From Parvibaculaceae bacterium (GTDB lineage Bacteria; Pseudomonadota; Alphaproteobacteria; Parvibaculales; Parvibaculaceae), in contig JAHBYJ010000001.1 in assembly GCA_019636015.1 (NCBI GenBank), forward strand, positions 1,364,001-1,428,000: a DNA stretch of 64,000 bases. The letters run 5' to 3'. Made by a program: the position numbers and the translations under genes. This document shows, piece after piece, positions 8,077 through 15,632 of the stretch. The stretch's first letter is position 1; every line of letters begins with the position of its first letter. The notes beneath the pieces were generated by a model. The model ran no database searches. It had not been told where the DNA came from and was given only the letters and a program-made list of their open reading frames with translations.

Positions 8077-9627
8077 TCAGATCTGCCGGCCCGCCCGCTC
8101 CCAATAGGGCTCCCGCAGCTTGCGCTTGAAGATCTTGCCCGAATCCTCGCGGGGCAGATCGGTCCGGAACTCGACCGTCTTCGGCACCTTGTAGCCCGCG
8201 ACCCGGCCGCGCAGGAAAGCTTTGACGTCCGCCTCAGTGACGCTCGCTCCCGGCTGCGTCTGGACCACTGCGCAGAGAGATTCGCCGAACTCGTCATCCG
8301 GTATGCCGAAGACCGCGCAGTCGCCGACGCCCGGCATCTTGTGCAGCTCGGCCTCGATCTCGGCCGGATAGATGTTCACGCCGCCTGAGATCACCATGTC
8401 CTTGGCGCGGTCGCAGAGATAGAGAAAACCGTCCTCATCGAGATAGCCGATATCGCCGAGCGCAATGAGCCCCGCCTTTTCGGATTTCCGCCGCTTCTCG
8501 TCGTCGCCGTGATAGGTGAAGTCGGGAATAGTCGAGGTGCGGCAGACGACTTCGCCTGTCGCGCCGCGCGAAAGCTCCTTGCCGTTCTCGTCGATCACCA
8601 TGACTTTCGCGCCGTCAATCGCCTTGCCGACGGTGCCGGGATGCGCGAGATATTCCTGCGAATTGCAGAAGACCACGGCGCCCGTCTCCGTGCCGCCGTA
8701 ATACTCGTTGATGACGGGCCCCCACCATTCGATCATGGCCTGCTTGATGTGAACCGGGCAGGGCGCCGCCGCATGGACGACGAAGCGGAGCGAGGAGAGA
8801 TCGTATTTCTTCTTTACCTCGTCCGGCAGCTTCAGCAGGCGCACGAACATGGTCGGCACCATGTGGAGATGCGTGACCTTGAACTTCTCGATCATCTGCA
8901 GCAGCTCTTCCGCATCGAAGCGCGGCTGGAGGATGGCGTTCGCGCCGACGCGGAAGGCATAGAGGCCGTAAGCGTTGGGCGCCGAATGGTACATCGGGCC
9001 GGTGACGACCGTGACCATCTTGTCCGGCTCGCCATATTCCGCGTTGAAACCCATCACCTTGCCGATGATGCTGGACCAGGCGACCGCCTGTTCCGCCGTC
9101 GGCGCGGCGCGGCGCACGCCCTTCGGGTGGCCGGTCGTGCCCGAGGTATAGATCATGGAGCCAGGCGGTTCCGCCGGTCCTGCCTCGATGGGTGGGAACT
9201 GCGACAGCCAGTCGCTCCAGTCCGTCGTGCCGGCAGAGGCACACGCCGCTTCGGCAGGTATTCCGTAAGCTGACATGATTTCGGGTGGCGTCGGCACGAC
9301 GAAAACCGGAACGTCTTTCGGGATCGCCTGTTCGATGCCGCGATAGAGGTCGGCATGGATGACGATCGCCTTGGCGCCGGAATTCTGGAAGATATAGCGC
9401 GCTTCCTCGGGCGAATTGTGCCAGTTCACCGGTGTCGAATAAGCACCGACGAGCCCTGCTGCGACTGAAGCCTCGAAGAAGGGAAAGTCGTTCCGGAGAT
9501 AGACCGCCACCACGTCCCCGGCACCGATGCCAAGCGACTGGAAACCGCCCGCTGCCCGTGCGGCCCGCAGCGCAATGGCGGCGTGATCCTCGGCGCGCGC
9601 CCCCGACATCAATTTCGCTCCCGGCAT
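8077..9627 (-). CDS. AMP-forming acyl-CoA synthetase
   Basis: The 516-residue adenylating enzyme makes acyl-CoA from a carboxylate, ATP and CoA. The P-loop MIYTSGTTGHPKGV is near residue 158. Other core motifs are NEYYGGTETGAV (A5), YLDEDGFLYLCDRAKDMVISGG (A7/A8) and the C-terminal catalytic lysine in LPREDSGKIFKRKL. The sequence closely resembles the second synthetase at 53996-55561 in layout (both have the MxxxHxDP-free N-terminus and VNIYPAEIE / VNIYPQEAE blocks), so they are paralogs. The start at 9627 (MPGAKLMSGARA) is a choice; the next Met (MSGARA) is 6 codons in and equally plausible. Acid chain length is unknown. Confidence 0.92.
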   Translation of the reverse strand: MPGAKLMSGARAEDHAAIALRAARAAGGFQSLGIGAGDVVAVYLRNDFPFFEASVAAGLVGAYSTPVNWHNSPEEARYIFQNSGAKAIVIHADLYRGIEQAIPKDVPVFVVPTPPEIMSAYGIPAEAACASAGTTDWSDWLSQFPPIEAGPAEPPGSMIYTSGTTGHPKGVRRAAPTAEQAVAWSSIIGKVMGFNAEYGEPDKMVTVVTGPMYHSAPNAYGLYAFRVGANAILQPRFDAEELLQMIEKFKVTHLHMVPTMFVRLLKLPDEVKKKYDLSSLRFVVHAAAPCPVHIKQAMIEWWGPVINEYYGGTETGAVVFCNSQEYLAHPGTVGKAIDGAKVMVIDENGKELSRGATGEVVCRTSTIPDFTYHGDDEKRRKSEKAGLIALGDIGYLDEDGFLYLCDRAKDMVISGGVNIYPAEIEAELHKMPGVGDCAVFGIPDDEFGESLCAVVQTQPGASVTEADVKAFLRGRVAGYKVPKTVEFRTDLPREDSGKIFKRKLREPYWERAGRQI

Positions 9628-9762
9628 CCGCCCCTCCCAAAGTGATTATCCGGCTTTTCCCGGATAGTAGCAGGCAGCGCCGCCCTGAAAACCGGATTCG
9701 CGTAAGCATCCTCCGCGTTCGGCACCTTCCGCTGCGGCAACCCATGGGCAAAGGAACCTCAT

Positions 9763-9787
9763 GGAACCTGTGGCGAGGCCGGGCGTT
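9763..9787 (+). promoter_or_regulatory. EcfG-type general stress response promoter
   Basis: GGAAC at 9763-9767 and CGTT at 9784-9787 are separated by 16 bases. This is exactly the alphaproteobacterial sigma-EcfG consensus (GGAAC-N16/17-CGTT). Transcription would begin near 9795, about 55 bases before the lipoprotein ATG at 9850. Confidence 0.75.
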
Positions 9788-9849
9788 CATTCAGGCAACC
9801 GGCCGGGCGGAAGACCCCCGGTATCAGTCACCACAGACGGAGACACACG

Positions 9850-10047
9850 ATGTTGCGCAAGACACTCTTCGGTATCGCTCTCATCCTGCCGCTCGCGGGC
9901 GGCCTTGCGGCTTGCGACGATCAGGGTCCTGCCGAGCGGGCGGGCGAGTCGCTCGACGAAGCGGCGGATTCGGTTGCGGATGCCTTCGAGCGTGATGGCC
10001 CCGCCGAGCGCACGGGCGAAGATATCGACGACGCTCTCGGCAACTAA
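9850..10047 (+). CDS. Small lipoprotein, probably stress-induced
   Basis: A 65-residue precursor with a clear lipoprotein signal: hydrophobic core (FGIALILPLAGG) and lipobox LAAC, giving a lipidated Cys21. The mature part of about 45 residues is highly acidic. It holds two related copies of a PAER-x-GE-x-(L/I)-D-(E/D)-A block (PAERAGESLDEAAD and PAERTGEDIDDALG), probably two amphipathic helices, as in entericidin-like or YtxH-like envelope peptides. It has its own EcfG-type promoter and a strong terminator, so it is a single-gene transcript of the general stress response. The exact function is unknown; a link to envelope stress is inferred from the promoter and location. Confidence 0.82.
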   Translation: MLRKTLFGIALILPLAGGLAACDDQGPAERAGESLDEAADSVADAFERDGPAERTGEDIDDALGN

Positions 10048-10069
10048 GCCCGTCTCGACGTCGCGACGG

Positions 10070-10104
10070 AACGCCTGCTCCGGTTCTCCGGGGCAGGCGT
10101 TTCG
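10070..10104 (+). terminator. Terminator of the small lipoprotein gene
   Basis: A 14 bp stem with a one-base bulge (arms AACGCCTGC and GCAGGCGTT, continued by TCCGG and CCGG) closes on a TTCT loop. It ends in TTTCGTCGTT, 23 bases past the stop. Confidence 0.72.
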
Positions 10105-10113
10105 TCGTTCGGT

Positions 10114-11349
10114 CTAGCTGTAGCGCGCCTCGCGCTTCTTGCCTTCGTTTCCGGCCTTCACCTCGCCGAGCGCCCATTCGAGATCGGCGAGATAGGTACC
10201 GGTAACGGAGTTGTGGAAAGGCGAGAGCATGAGGTGGAGGCCCTTCGGCTCCGTGGTGAGGCTCGTGAACCAGCCGCGCTCGAAGAGCTTGCCCCAGACG
10301 GCGAAGGGGTCCACCTCGTCATGGGTGAAGGCGACGATGCCGAGCTGCGGACGCCCGAGTACGCGGAAGCCGAGCTTCGTAACTCCCGCTTCTATCGTCT
10401 CGCGGGCATCGGTTACTTGTTTGTGCTTTGCGCGGTAGCCTTCCTCGCCGAGAAAATTCATCACCGCCCAGGCCGCCGCAATGGCGCCGCCCGGCCGTGT
10501 GCCGGCAAGCGTCGGCGTGACCATGCGGCCGCCCGGCCAGTCCGCGCAATCGAAGATCATGTGGGCGCGGAGTTCTTCCGAGCGGAAGAGAACGGTGGAA
10601 GCGCCCTTGGCGCAGTAGCCGTATTTGTGGAGGTCGGCGGACATGGACATGACGCCCGGCACCTCGAAATCGAAGGGCGGCACGTCGCCGCCATTCATCC
10701 GCACGAAAGGTGCGATATAGCCGCCCACACAGGCATCCACATGGAGCCAGAGCCCGCGCTTCTCCGCCATGGCGCCCAGCGCTTCGATGGGGTCGATGAG
10801 CCCGTAGGGAAAGCAGGGGGCCGAGCCGACGATCATGATCGTGTTGGCGTCGGCCGCCTTTTCCATTGCCGCGACATCGGCAAGGAGATCGGCGCAGGGC
10901 ACGCGGCGGATCTCGATTTCCATCATCTTCGCCGCCTTGTCGAAGGCGGGATGCGCCGACCAGGGCGCGACGATATTGCAGCGGCCCTCGACGCCCTTCA
11001 CCTTGCGCGCATAGTCGCGCGAGGTCTTGACCGCCATGGTGATGGAGTCCGTTCCGCCGGAAGTGATGTTGCCTGCCGCGCCCTCCGGGGCGTGAAGGAG
11101 GCCGAGGCCCATCGAAACGACCTCGTCCTCCATCTGCTTCAGGCTCGGAAAGGCCATGGGCCCGAGGCCGTTTTCCGACATGAACATCGTGTAGGCCTCT
11201 TTCTGGACCTCCGCGACATCCGGCCCGGCATTGAAGACATAGACGGCGGTCTTGCCTTCGCGCCATTTGACGTCATGGGCGCCGCGCGCCTCCATGTCGC
11301 CTTTCAGTTTGCTCCATTCGGTGCCTTTTTTCGGCAGCGTCGTGCCCAT
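10114..11349 (-). CDS. Sphingosine-1-phosphate-lyase-like PLP decarboxylase/lyase
   Basis: A 411-residue group II decarboxylase-fold enzyme. PLP Lys242 is in the motif SADLHKYGYCAKG. A substrate-binding region, HVDACVGGYIAPF, precedes it, and NITSGGTDSITMAVK near residue 100 binds the phosphate. This layout matches the sphingosine-1-phosphate lyase / Dpl1 branch rather than glutamate decarboxylase. The start is placed at 11349 because AGGAGG lies 7 bases upstream; the frame extends further but without a site. If it acts on sphingoid-base phosphates, or on another phosphorylated amino alcohol, it would give an aldehyde and phosphoethanolamine. The substrate is not proven. The GH5 enzyme at 42.3 kb also looks sphingolipid-directed. 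Confidence 0.82.
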   Translation of the reverse strand: MGTTLPKKGTEWSKLKGDMEARGAHDVKWREGKTAVYVFNAGPDVAEVQKEAYTMFMSENGLGPMAFPSLKQMEDEVVSMGLGLLHAPEGAAGNITSGGTDSITMAVKTSRDYARKVKGVEGRCNIVAPWSAHPAFDKAAKMMEIEIRRVPCADLLADVAAMEKAADANTIMIVGSAPCFPYGLIDPIEALGAMAEKRGLWLHVDACVGGYIAPFVRMNGGDVPPFDFEVPGVMSMSADLHKYGYCAKGASTVLFRSEELRAHMIFDCADWPGGRMVTPTLAGTRPGGAIAAAWAVMNFLGEEGYRAKHKQVTDARETIEAGVTKLGFRVLGRPQLGIVAFTHDEVDPFAVWGKLFERGWFTSLTTEPKGLHLMLSPFHNSVTGTYLADLEWALGEVKAGNEGKKREARYS

Positions 11350-11401
11350 GCCGGTCCTCCTGTCATTCGGTGAGGCAAGACTAGCAGGGCGGGGCAAGGC
11401 A

Positions 11402-11944
11402 TCAATGGTGATGATGGCCGCCGCCTTCGCCATGGTCGAGATGGAGCATGGGCGCGGGCCGCGCGAGCGAATGAGGATCCGTCCCGGGCATGGCGATCTC
11501 GTCCCAGGCCGTGGCACCCTTCTCGCAGGTCTGCAGCACGGGAAAGAAGATCATCATGATCTCGGGGTCGTCCGGCAGCTTCGTCATGAAGGCGAATTCG
11601 TCGAACATGTCGTCGGCAAGCGGTCCGCCCTCCCATGTGACGCGGATAACGCCCTCGGTGACGGTCTTGCCGTGCAGCTTGTAGCTCTGCTTGTAGGGCG
11701 CCTTCTCCGTCGTCACCGTCCAGCCATGCTTCGGCTGGGGCTTCACCGAGATCACGCCCTCGGGAATAGCGATCGAGATGGCGGTGGTGGGCGAGCCATC
11801 GCAGCCATGCGGCACGCGGAACGTCGCCTTGAAATAGCTGCCTGCGGCCGCCTCGGCCTGATCGAGCACGACATGGGCGGAGGCGGGAAGGGCTGCCACC
11901 GCGAAGATCGCGGCGGCGCTGAGAGCGGTAATAAGGTTTTTCAT
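11402..11944 (-). CDS. YcnI-like (DUF1775) periplasmic copper-binding protein
   Basis: A 180-residue exported protein. A signal peptide (MKNLITALSAAAIFAVAALP) ends at ASA-HVV, leaving histidine as the first mature residue, the copper-binding layout known for YcnI. The body is the DUF1775 beta sandwich with GWTVTTEK and TWEGGPL blocks. The C-terminus is a histidine-rich tail (LHLDHGEGGGHHHH), a second likely metal site. GAGGAA sits 10 bases before the ATG at 11944; an ATG three codons earlier lies too close to it. The gene follows the TonB receptor by 13 bp, so they share a transcript. With the DUF2946 gene this forms a copper-handling set. Confidence 0.88.
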   Translation of the reverse strand: MKNLITALSAAAIFAVAALPASAHVVLDQAEAAAGSYFKATFRVPHGCDGSPTTAISIAIPEGVISVKPQPKHGWTVTTEKAPYKQSYKLHGKTVTEGVIRVTWEGGPLADDMFDEFAFMTKLPDDPEIMMIFFPVLQTCEKGATAWDEIAMPGTDPHSLARPAPMLHLDHGEGGGHHHH

Positions 11945-11957
11945 CGGTTTCATTTCC

Positions 11958-14105
11958 TCAGAATGCGACCCGGATCCCGGCAAAGACGCTGCGGCCTTCG
12001 CCCGGATAGAACACATTGGTGGCGACGGCCGTGGCATCGGTGATGGCGGAATAGGTGGAGATGTAGCGCTTGTCGGTCAGATTGCGCGCATCGACGAAGA
12101 GACGCACGCCCTTGGAAAGATCGACGCCGCCATCTATGCCGAGCGTGGCATAGCCTGGCACCTTGAGCGTGTTGGCATAGTCGGCATAGCCACCATCCTT
12201 CACCCATTCGATCTTCGGTGCGATGTCCCAGCCGAGGCCGTTCGGCGCAGGCGCCCTGTAGCGCAGCGCCGCGACATAGATATGGGGCGGCATACCGGCA
12301 ATTTTGTTGTCGCCATAGATGGCATCGCCCTCGAAATGGAAGTCGCTATAGGTATAGGCCTGTTCGAGTAGCAGCCGGCTTCCTTCGGGCAGAGCGGCAT
12401 CAAGGCCCTGCGCGCCGAGATCGAGCGTGAGCGATGCCTCGATGCCCTGATGGATCGTCTTGTCCGCGTTGAAGGTCGCGGCAGGAATGCCGCCGCCGGT
12501 CGTGAAGTTGACAAGCTCTCCGCGCAATACGGCGCGATATAGCGCGATGTCCCAGGCGATGCTGCCGGTCGCGCCGCGCGTGCCCACCTCATAGGTGACG
12601 GCGCGTTGCGGATCGAGCGGCACATACTGTCCCGTGCCCTGTGTCAGTTCGGAAAAGGTGGGTGGCTCATAGCTCCGCGTCACATTCGCGAAGAGCTGAG
12701 CGTTTCCCCGAACGTCCCAGAGGATACCTGCCTTGGGGCTCAGCGACGAGAAGTCCGTCGCATCGCTTCGCGCGGGGTGGGAATAGCTCGTGAACTTGCG
12801 ATAGGAATGCGTTGCCTGCAGCCCGGTCACCAGTGCCACATCCTGCAGGGCGTAGAATTGGTTCTCCACATAGGCCCGGAGATTGGTGGAGCTCTGCAGG
12901 GCGTTCGACGTCAGCGCACCGCGCGAGCCGCCATTGTTCACGAACACCTTTGCCTCGACCTCGCCCCAGGATAGATCGCCGCCAATCGTGAGAATGTTGC
13001 GATGGCCGGCAAGCGATCCCTCGTCGCGATAGCGCGTAAAAAGCCCGGCAACGGGCCCGCGCTGATCGATCAGGATGGAGATCGGGTGGAAGAGCCGCTT
13101 GTAGCCTGCATATCCGCCGAACTCGAAAACCGCGCCATCGTCGAGCTTGATCGCCGTCTTGTTGGCGATGCGAACCGAACGGACATTGCGCTGGTGATGG
13201 CCGGTGAGGGCGTTTGGAGCAGCCATCTCGGGCGTGTCCAGTGCCTGTTGCAGGGTGATTGTGCCCGGCAGCTCCTGATCCACGATGTTGGAGAGAAGAT
13301 AGAACCGCGTTTCCGCCCGGTCGCTGAAGCGGTGGCCGATATTGCCGGAGAAGCGGATGCTCTCTTCCTTTTCGTGATCGCGATAGCCATCGACATGATT
13401 GCCGCTCATCGCGGCGAAGACATCCGTATTCTCGATGACGCGGGCTGCCTGCATGTGGACGCGATAGCTGCCGAAGCTGCCGCCTTCGAGACGGACGAGG
13501 TTCGGCGCATCCGCGGAATAGGCCGTCGGCATGACGAAGTTGATCGCCCCGCCGAGCGACGAAGAGCCGAAGCGCAATCCGTTTCCGCCCTTGTATACCT
13601 CGATGTGCTGCGCGATCAGCGGATCGACTTCCTGAAAATCCGCCGAACCGTCGGCGAGGTTGAAGGGAATGCCATCCTGCAGCAGTTCCAGTCCGCGCAT
13701 GTGGAAGCCGCGCGAGAGCCCCGAACCGCGGACCGAGAGGCGCACTTCCGCACCATAACGCTTGCGCGCGAAGACACCCGGCGTGAAATCCATCACGTCT
13801 TCGATATTGTGCGCGTAAGTGTCCTGGTACTTCGCGGTCGGAACGACGCTGACGGCCCCGGGCGTGCGGGACATGTCCCGCTGGGTCTGCGCGACGCTGG
13901 GCACGGTCAGCGTGCCAGGCCGCTCCGGCAGGGCGGGGAGACCCGATAGCGGGTTTGTCTCCCGTTCGAATTTTTTGGGATAGATGGTGATCTCGAGAAC
14001 ATTGCCCTCGGTCTCGCCATCCTCTGCAAATACGGGTGACGAAAGGGGCAGGAATGCGCAAAGCACGGCTGCGGTGCTGCGCATCGGGGACGCACGGAAT
14101 TTCAT
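11958..14105 (-). CDS. TonB-dependent outer membrane receptor, probably copper-related
   Basis: A 715-residue receptor. A signal peptide (about residues 1-27, ending SSPVFA) is followed by a candidate TonB box (LEITIYPKKFE). A plug domain is next (TPGAVSVVPTAKY, IEDVMDFTPGVFARKRYGAEVRLSVRG, then GGNGLRFGSSSLGGAINFVMPT). The 22-stranded barrel ends in VFAGIRVAF with the typical terminal Phe. The plug resembles the FecA/OprC groups. Its partners, DUF1775 YcnI 13 bp downstream and a DUF2946 protein upstream, are both copper-associated families. I therefore infer copper or a copper complex as substrate rather than an iron siderophore. No riboswitch or Fur box is visible in the short upstream gap (14106-14189). 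Confidence 0.9.
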   Translation of the reverse strand: MKFRASPMRSTAAVLCAFLPLSSPVFAEDGETEGNVLEITIYPKKFERETNPLSGLPALPERPGTLTVPSVAQTQRDMSRTPGAVSVVPTAKYQDTYAHNIEDVMDFTPGVFARKRYGAEVRLSVRGSGLSRGFHMRGLELLQDGIPFNLADGSADFQEVDPLIAQHIEVYKGGNGLRFGSSSLGGAINFVMPTAYSADAPNLVRLEGGSFGSYRVHMQAARVIENTDVFAAMSGNHVDGYRDHEKEESIRFSGNIGHRFSDRAETRFYLLSNIVDQELPGTITLQQALDTPEMAAPNALTGHHQRNVRSVRIANKTAIKLDDGAVFEFGGYAGYKRLFHPISILIDQRGPVAGLFTRYRDEGSLAGHRNILTIGGDLSWGEVEAKVFVNNGGSRGALTSNALQSSTNLRAYVENQFYALQDVALVTGLQATHSYRKFTSYSHPARSDATDFSSLSPKAGILWDVRGNAQLFANVTRSYEPPTFSELTQGTGQYVPLDPQRAVTYEVGTRGATGSIAWDIALYRAVLRGELVNFTTGGGIPAATFNADKTIHQGIEASLTLDLGAQGLDAALPEGSRLLLEQAYTYSDFHFEGDAIYGDNKIAGMPPHIYVAALRYRAPAPNGLGWDIAPKIEWVKDGGYADYANTLKVPGYATLGIDGGVDLSKGVRLFVDARNLTDKRYISTYSAITDATAVATNVFYPGEGRSVFAGIRVAF

Positions 14106-14189
14106 ATTGCCTCGCCAGCGATTGGGTTGCGCCCGCTCGCGGCATCCGCGGCAGGCGTCATTATGGATCGACGGAAATGGGATTCCGGA

Positions 14190-14573
14190 TCAGAGCGGCG
14201 GGGCGCGGGAGTTCTTGTGGCCGGAATGGGCCTCTGTCAGGGCTGCCTGGCCGGCGATGGCGGGCAGGGGCAGCGTCCAGTGGACAAGAGGCAGTGCAGC
14301 AAGCGCGGAGAGGATGGCGCCGCCGCAGTGGTGAAGACAGGAGGTGCAATCGTGATGCGCCTTGGCCGGCGCCTCATCGACAGGGTTACCCTCCGCATCG
14401 AGATAGACCGTCTTCCATTCGCCGCCGGCGCAGATGACCGTCTCGAAGAGATTGTCGGCCGAGGAGGCGGCGAACTGGGCCGAAAGCGGCGCGGTGACGT
14501 TGAGGAGGATCGCGAGCAGGGCAAGAATCTGCGCCGCGCCGAAGCGCCGCGAAATCCTGCTGCCATATGCCAT
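14190..14573 (-). CDS. DUF2946 family protein with a Cys/His metal motif
   Basis: A 127-residue protein with an N-terminal hydrophobic segment (FGAAQILALLAILLNVTAPL), a second one near residue 90 and the DUF2946 signature HHDCTSCLHHC. That motif could bind copper through three Cys and four His. The family is linked to copper homeostasis operons, but its exact role is not established. The start at 14573 (MAYGS) has GGGGA 5 bases upstream; an ATG at 14585 in the same frame is possible but has only a weak site. It is the first gene of the minus-strand set DUF2946, TonB receptor, YcnI, with an 84 bp gap to the receptor. Confidence 0.82.
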   Translation of the reverse strand: MAYGSRISRRFGAAQILALLAILLNVTAPLSAQFAASSADNLFETVICAGGEWKTVYLDAEGNPVDEAPAKAHHDCTSCLHHCGGAILSALAALPLVHWTLPLPAIAGQAALTEAHSGHKNSRAPPL

Positions 14574-14714
14574 GAACGTCCCCATGCGAATAACTCTACC
14601 CCCGGAAGGGCCTTTGCGCCACGAAGTTCCGCGCCTGTGCCCGCGCGCATTGTCGCAGAGGGGCTGAATTTCCGCCTATACTGACCCTTAACGAATACCG
14701 GAAGGGAGGAAAAA

Positions 14715-15563
14715 ATGGCCGGATATGAGGACCTGCTTTACGAGGTGAAGGGCAGCGTGGCGGTGCTGACGCTGAACCGTCCCGACAAGCTCAACGCCTG
14801 GACGGCGGCGATGGAGCGCAGCGTCAAACAGGCGATGGCCGCCGCCGTGGCCGACGACAATATCCGCGCGATCGTGGTGACGGGCGCGGGGCGGGGCTTC
14901 TGCGCCGGGGCCGATATGGGCCTGTTGCAGCAGATCAAGCCCGAGACCTGGGAAGACCGCGAGTTGGCCGCCGCCGCGCGCGAAGAGAAATTCGACTTCC
15001 ACAGCGGCCTCGGCCCCGATGTAAGTCCGCATTATGGCGGTCGTTTCGGCTATCTGATGCAGGTGAAGAAGCCCGTCATCGCCGCGATCAACGGTCCGGC
15101 GGCGGGCCTCGGCCTCGTCTTCGCGCTTTATGCGGATATTCGATTTGCGGGCTCGGAGGCGAAATTCACCACTGCCTTTGCAAGCCGCGGCCTCATTGCC
15201 GAGCACGGCATTTCCTGGCTGTTGCCGCAGCTTGTCGGCCCCGCTCATGCGCTCGACCTTCTCATGTCGGCGCGCAAGGTGATGGCGGATGAGGCGGAGC
15301 GCATGGGTCTCGTCAACAAGACCTTCCCGCAGGAAAACTTCATGGCGAATGTCATGGACTATGCGGCGATGCTTGCCGAAACCGTCTCGCCGCGCTCCAT
15401 GGCGGTGATGAAGGCACAGGTCTGGAAAGCGGCTTTCCAGAGCTTCGACGAGGCGCTGGCCGTCGGCGACAGCGAAATGCAGAAGAGCTTTGCGAGCGAG
15501 GACTTCAAGGAAGGCGTCGCGCATTTCGTCGAGAAGCGGACGGCGAATTTCACCGGGCGTTGA
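14715..15563 (+). CDS. Enoyl-CoA hydratase/isomerase family protein
   Basis: A 282-residue crotonase-fold protein. The oxyanion-hole block TGAGRGFCAGADMGLLQ is near residue 58, preceded by LNRPDKLNAW. The second oxyanion loop INGPAAGLGLVFALYADIRFAG lies near residue 128, and a C-terminal helix carries EKRTANFTGR. In classic hydratases two glutamates act in catalysis. Here the position after INGPAAGLG is not obviously Glu, so it may be an isomerase or hydrolase variant of the fold. GGAAGGAGG before the ATG is a strong site. It lies alone, divergent from the copper set and ended by a good terminator. Confidence 0.9.
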   Translation: MAGYEDLLYEVKGSVAVLTLNRPDKLNAWTAAMERSVKQAMAAAVADDNIRAIVVTGAGRGFCAGADMGLLQQIKPETWEDRELAAAAREEKFDFHSGLGPDVSPHYGGRFGYLMQVKKPVIAAINGPAAGLGLVFALYADIRFAGSEAKFTTAFASRGLIAEHGISWLLPQLVGPAHALDLLMSARKVMADEAERMGLVNKTFPQENFMANVMDYAAMLAETVSPRSMAVMKAQVWKAAFQSFDEALAVGDSEMQKSFASEDFKEGVAHFVEKRTANFTGR

Positions 15564-15585
15564 TCTCACATCGCGGAAATGAGAA

Positions 15586-15617
15586 AGGCGCGGGGCCTTG
15601 CCCGCGCCTATCTTTTT
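15586..15617 (+). terminator. Strong terminator between enoyl-CoA hydratase and btuB
   Basis: AGGCGCGGG and CCCGCGCCT form a 9 bp stem with a 6-base loop, followed by TATCTTTTTT. The hairpin also stands just past the minus-strand btuB stop (15633) and may serve both directions. Confidence 0.85.
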
Positions 15618-15632
15618 TGTCGGCAAGACGCC

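Noticed and set aside
14190..14573. The DUF2946 gene as a signal-peptide remnant of the TonB receptor
   Set aside because: It has its own start, a full Cys/His motif and a stop 84 bp before the receptor, so it is a separate gene.
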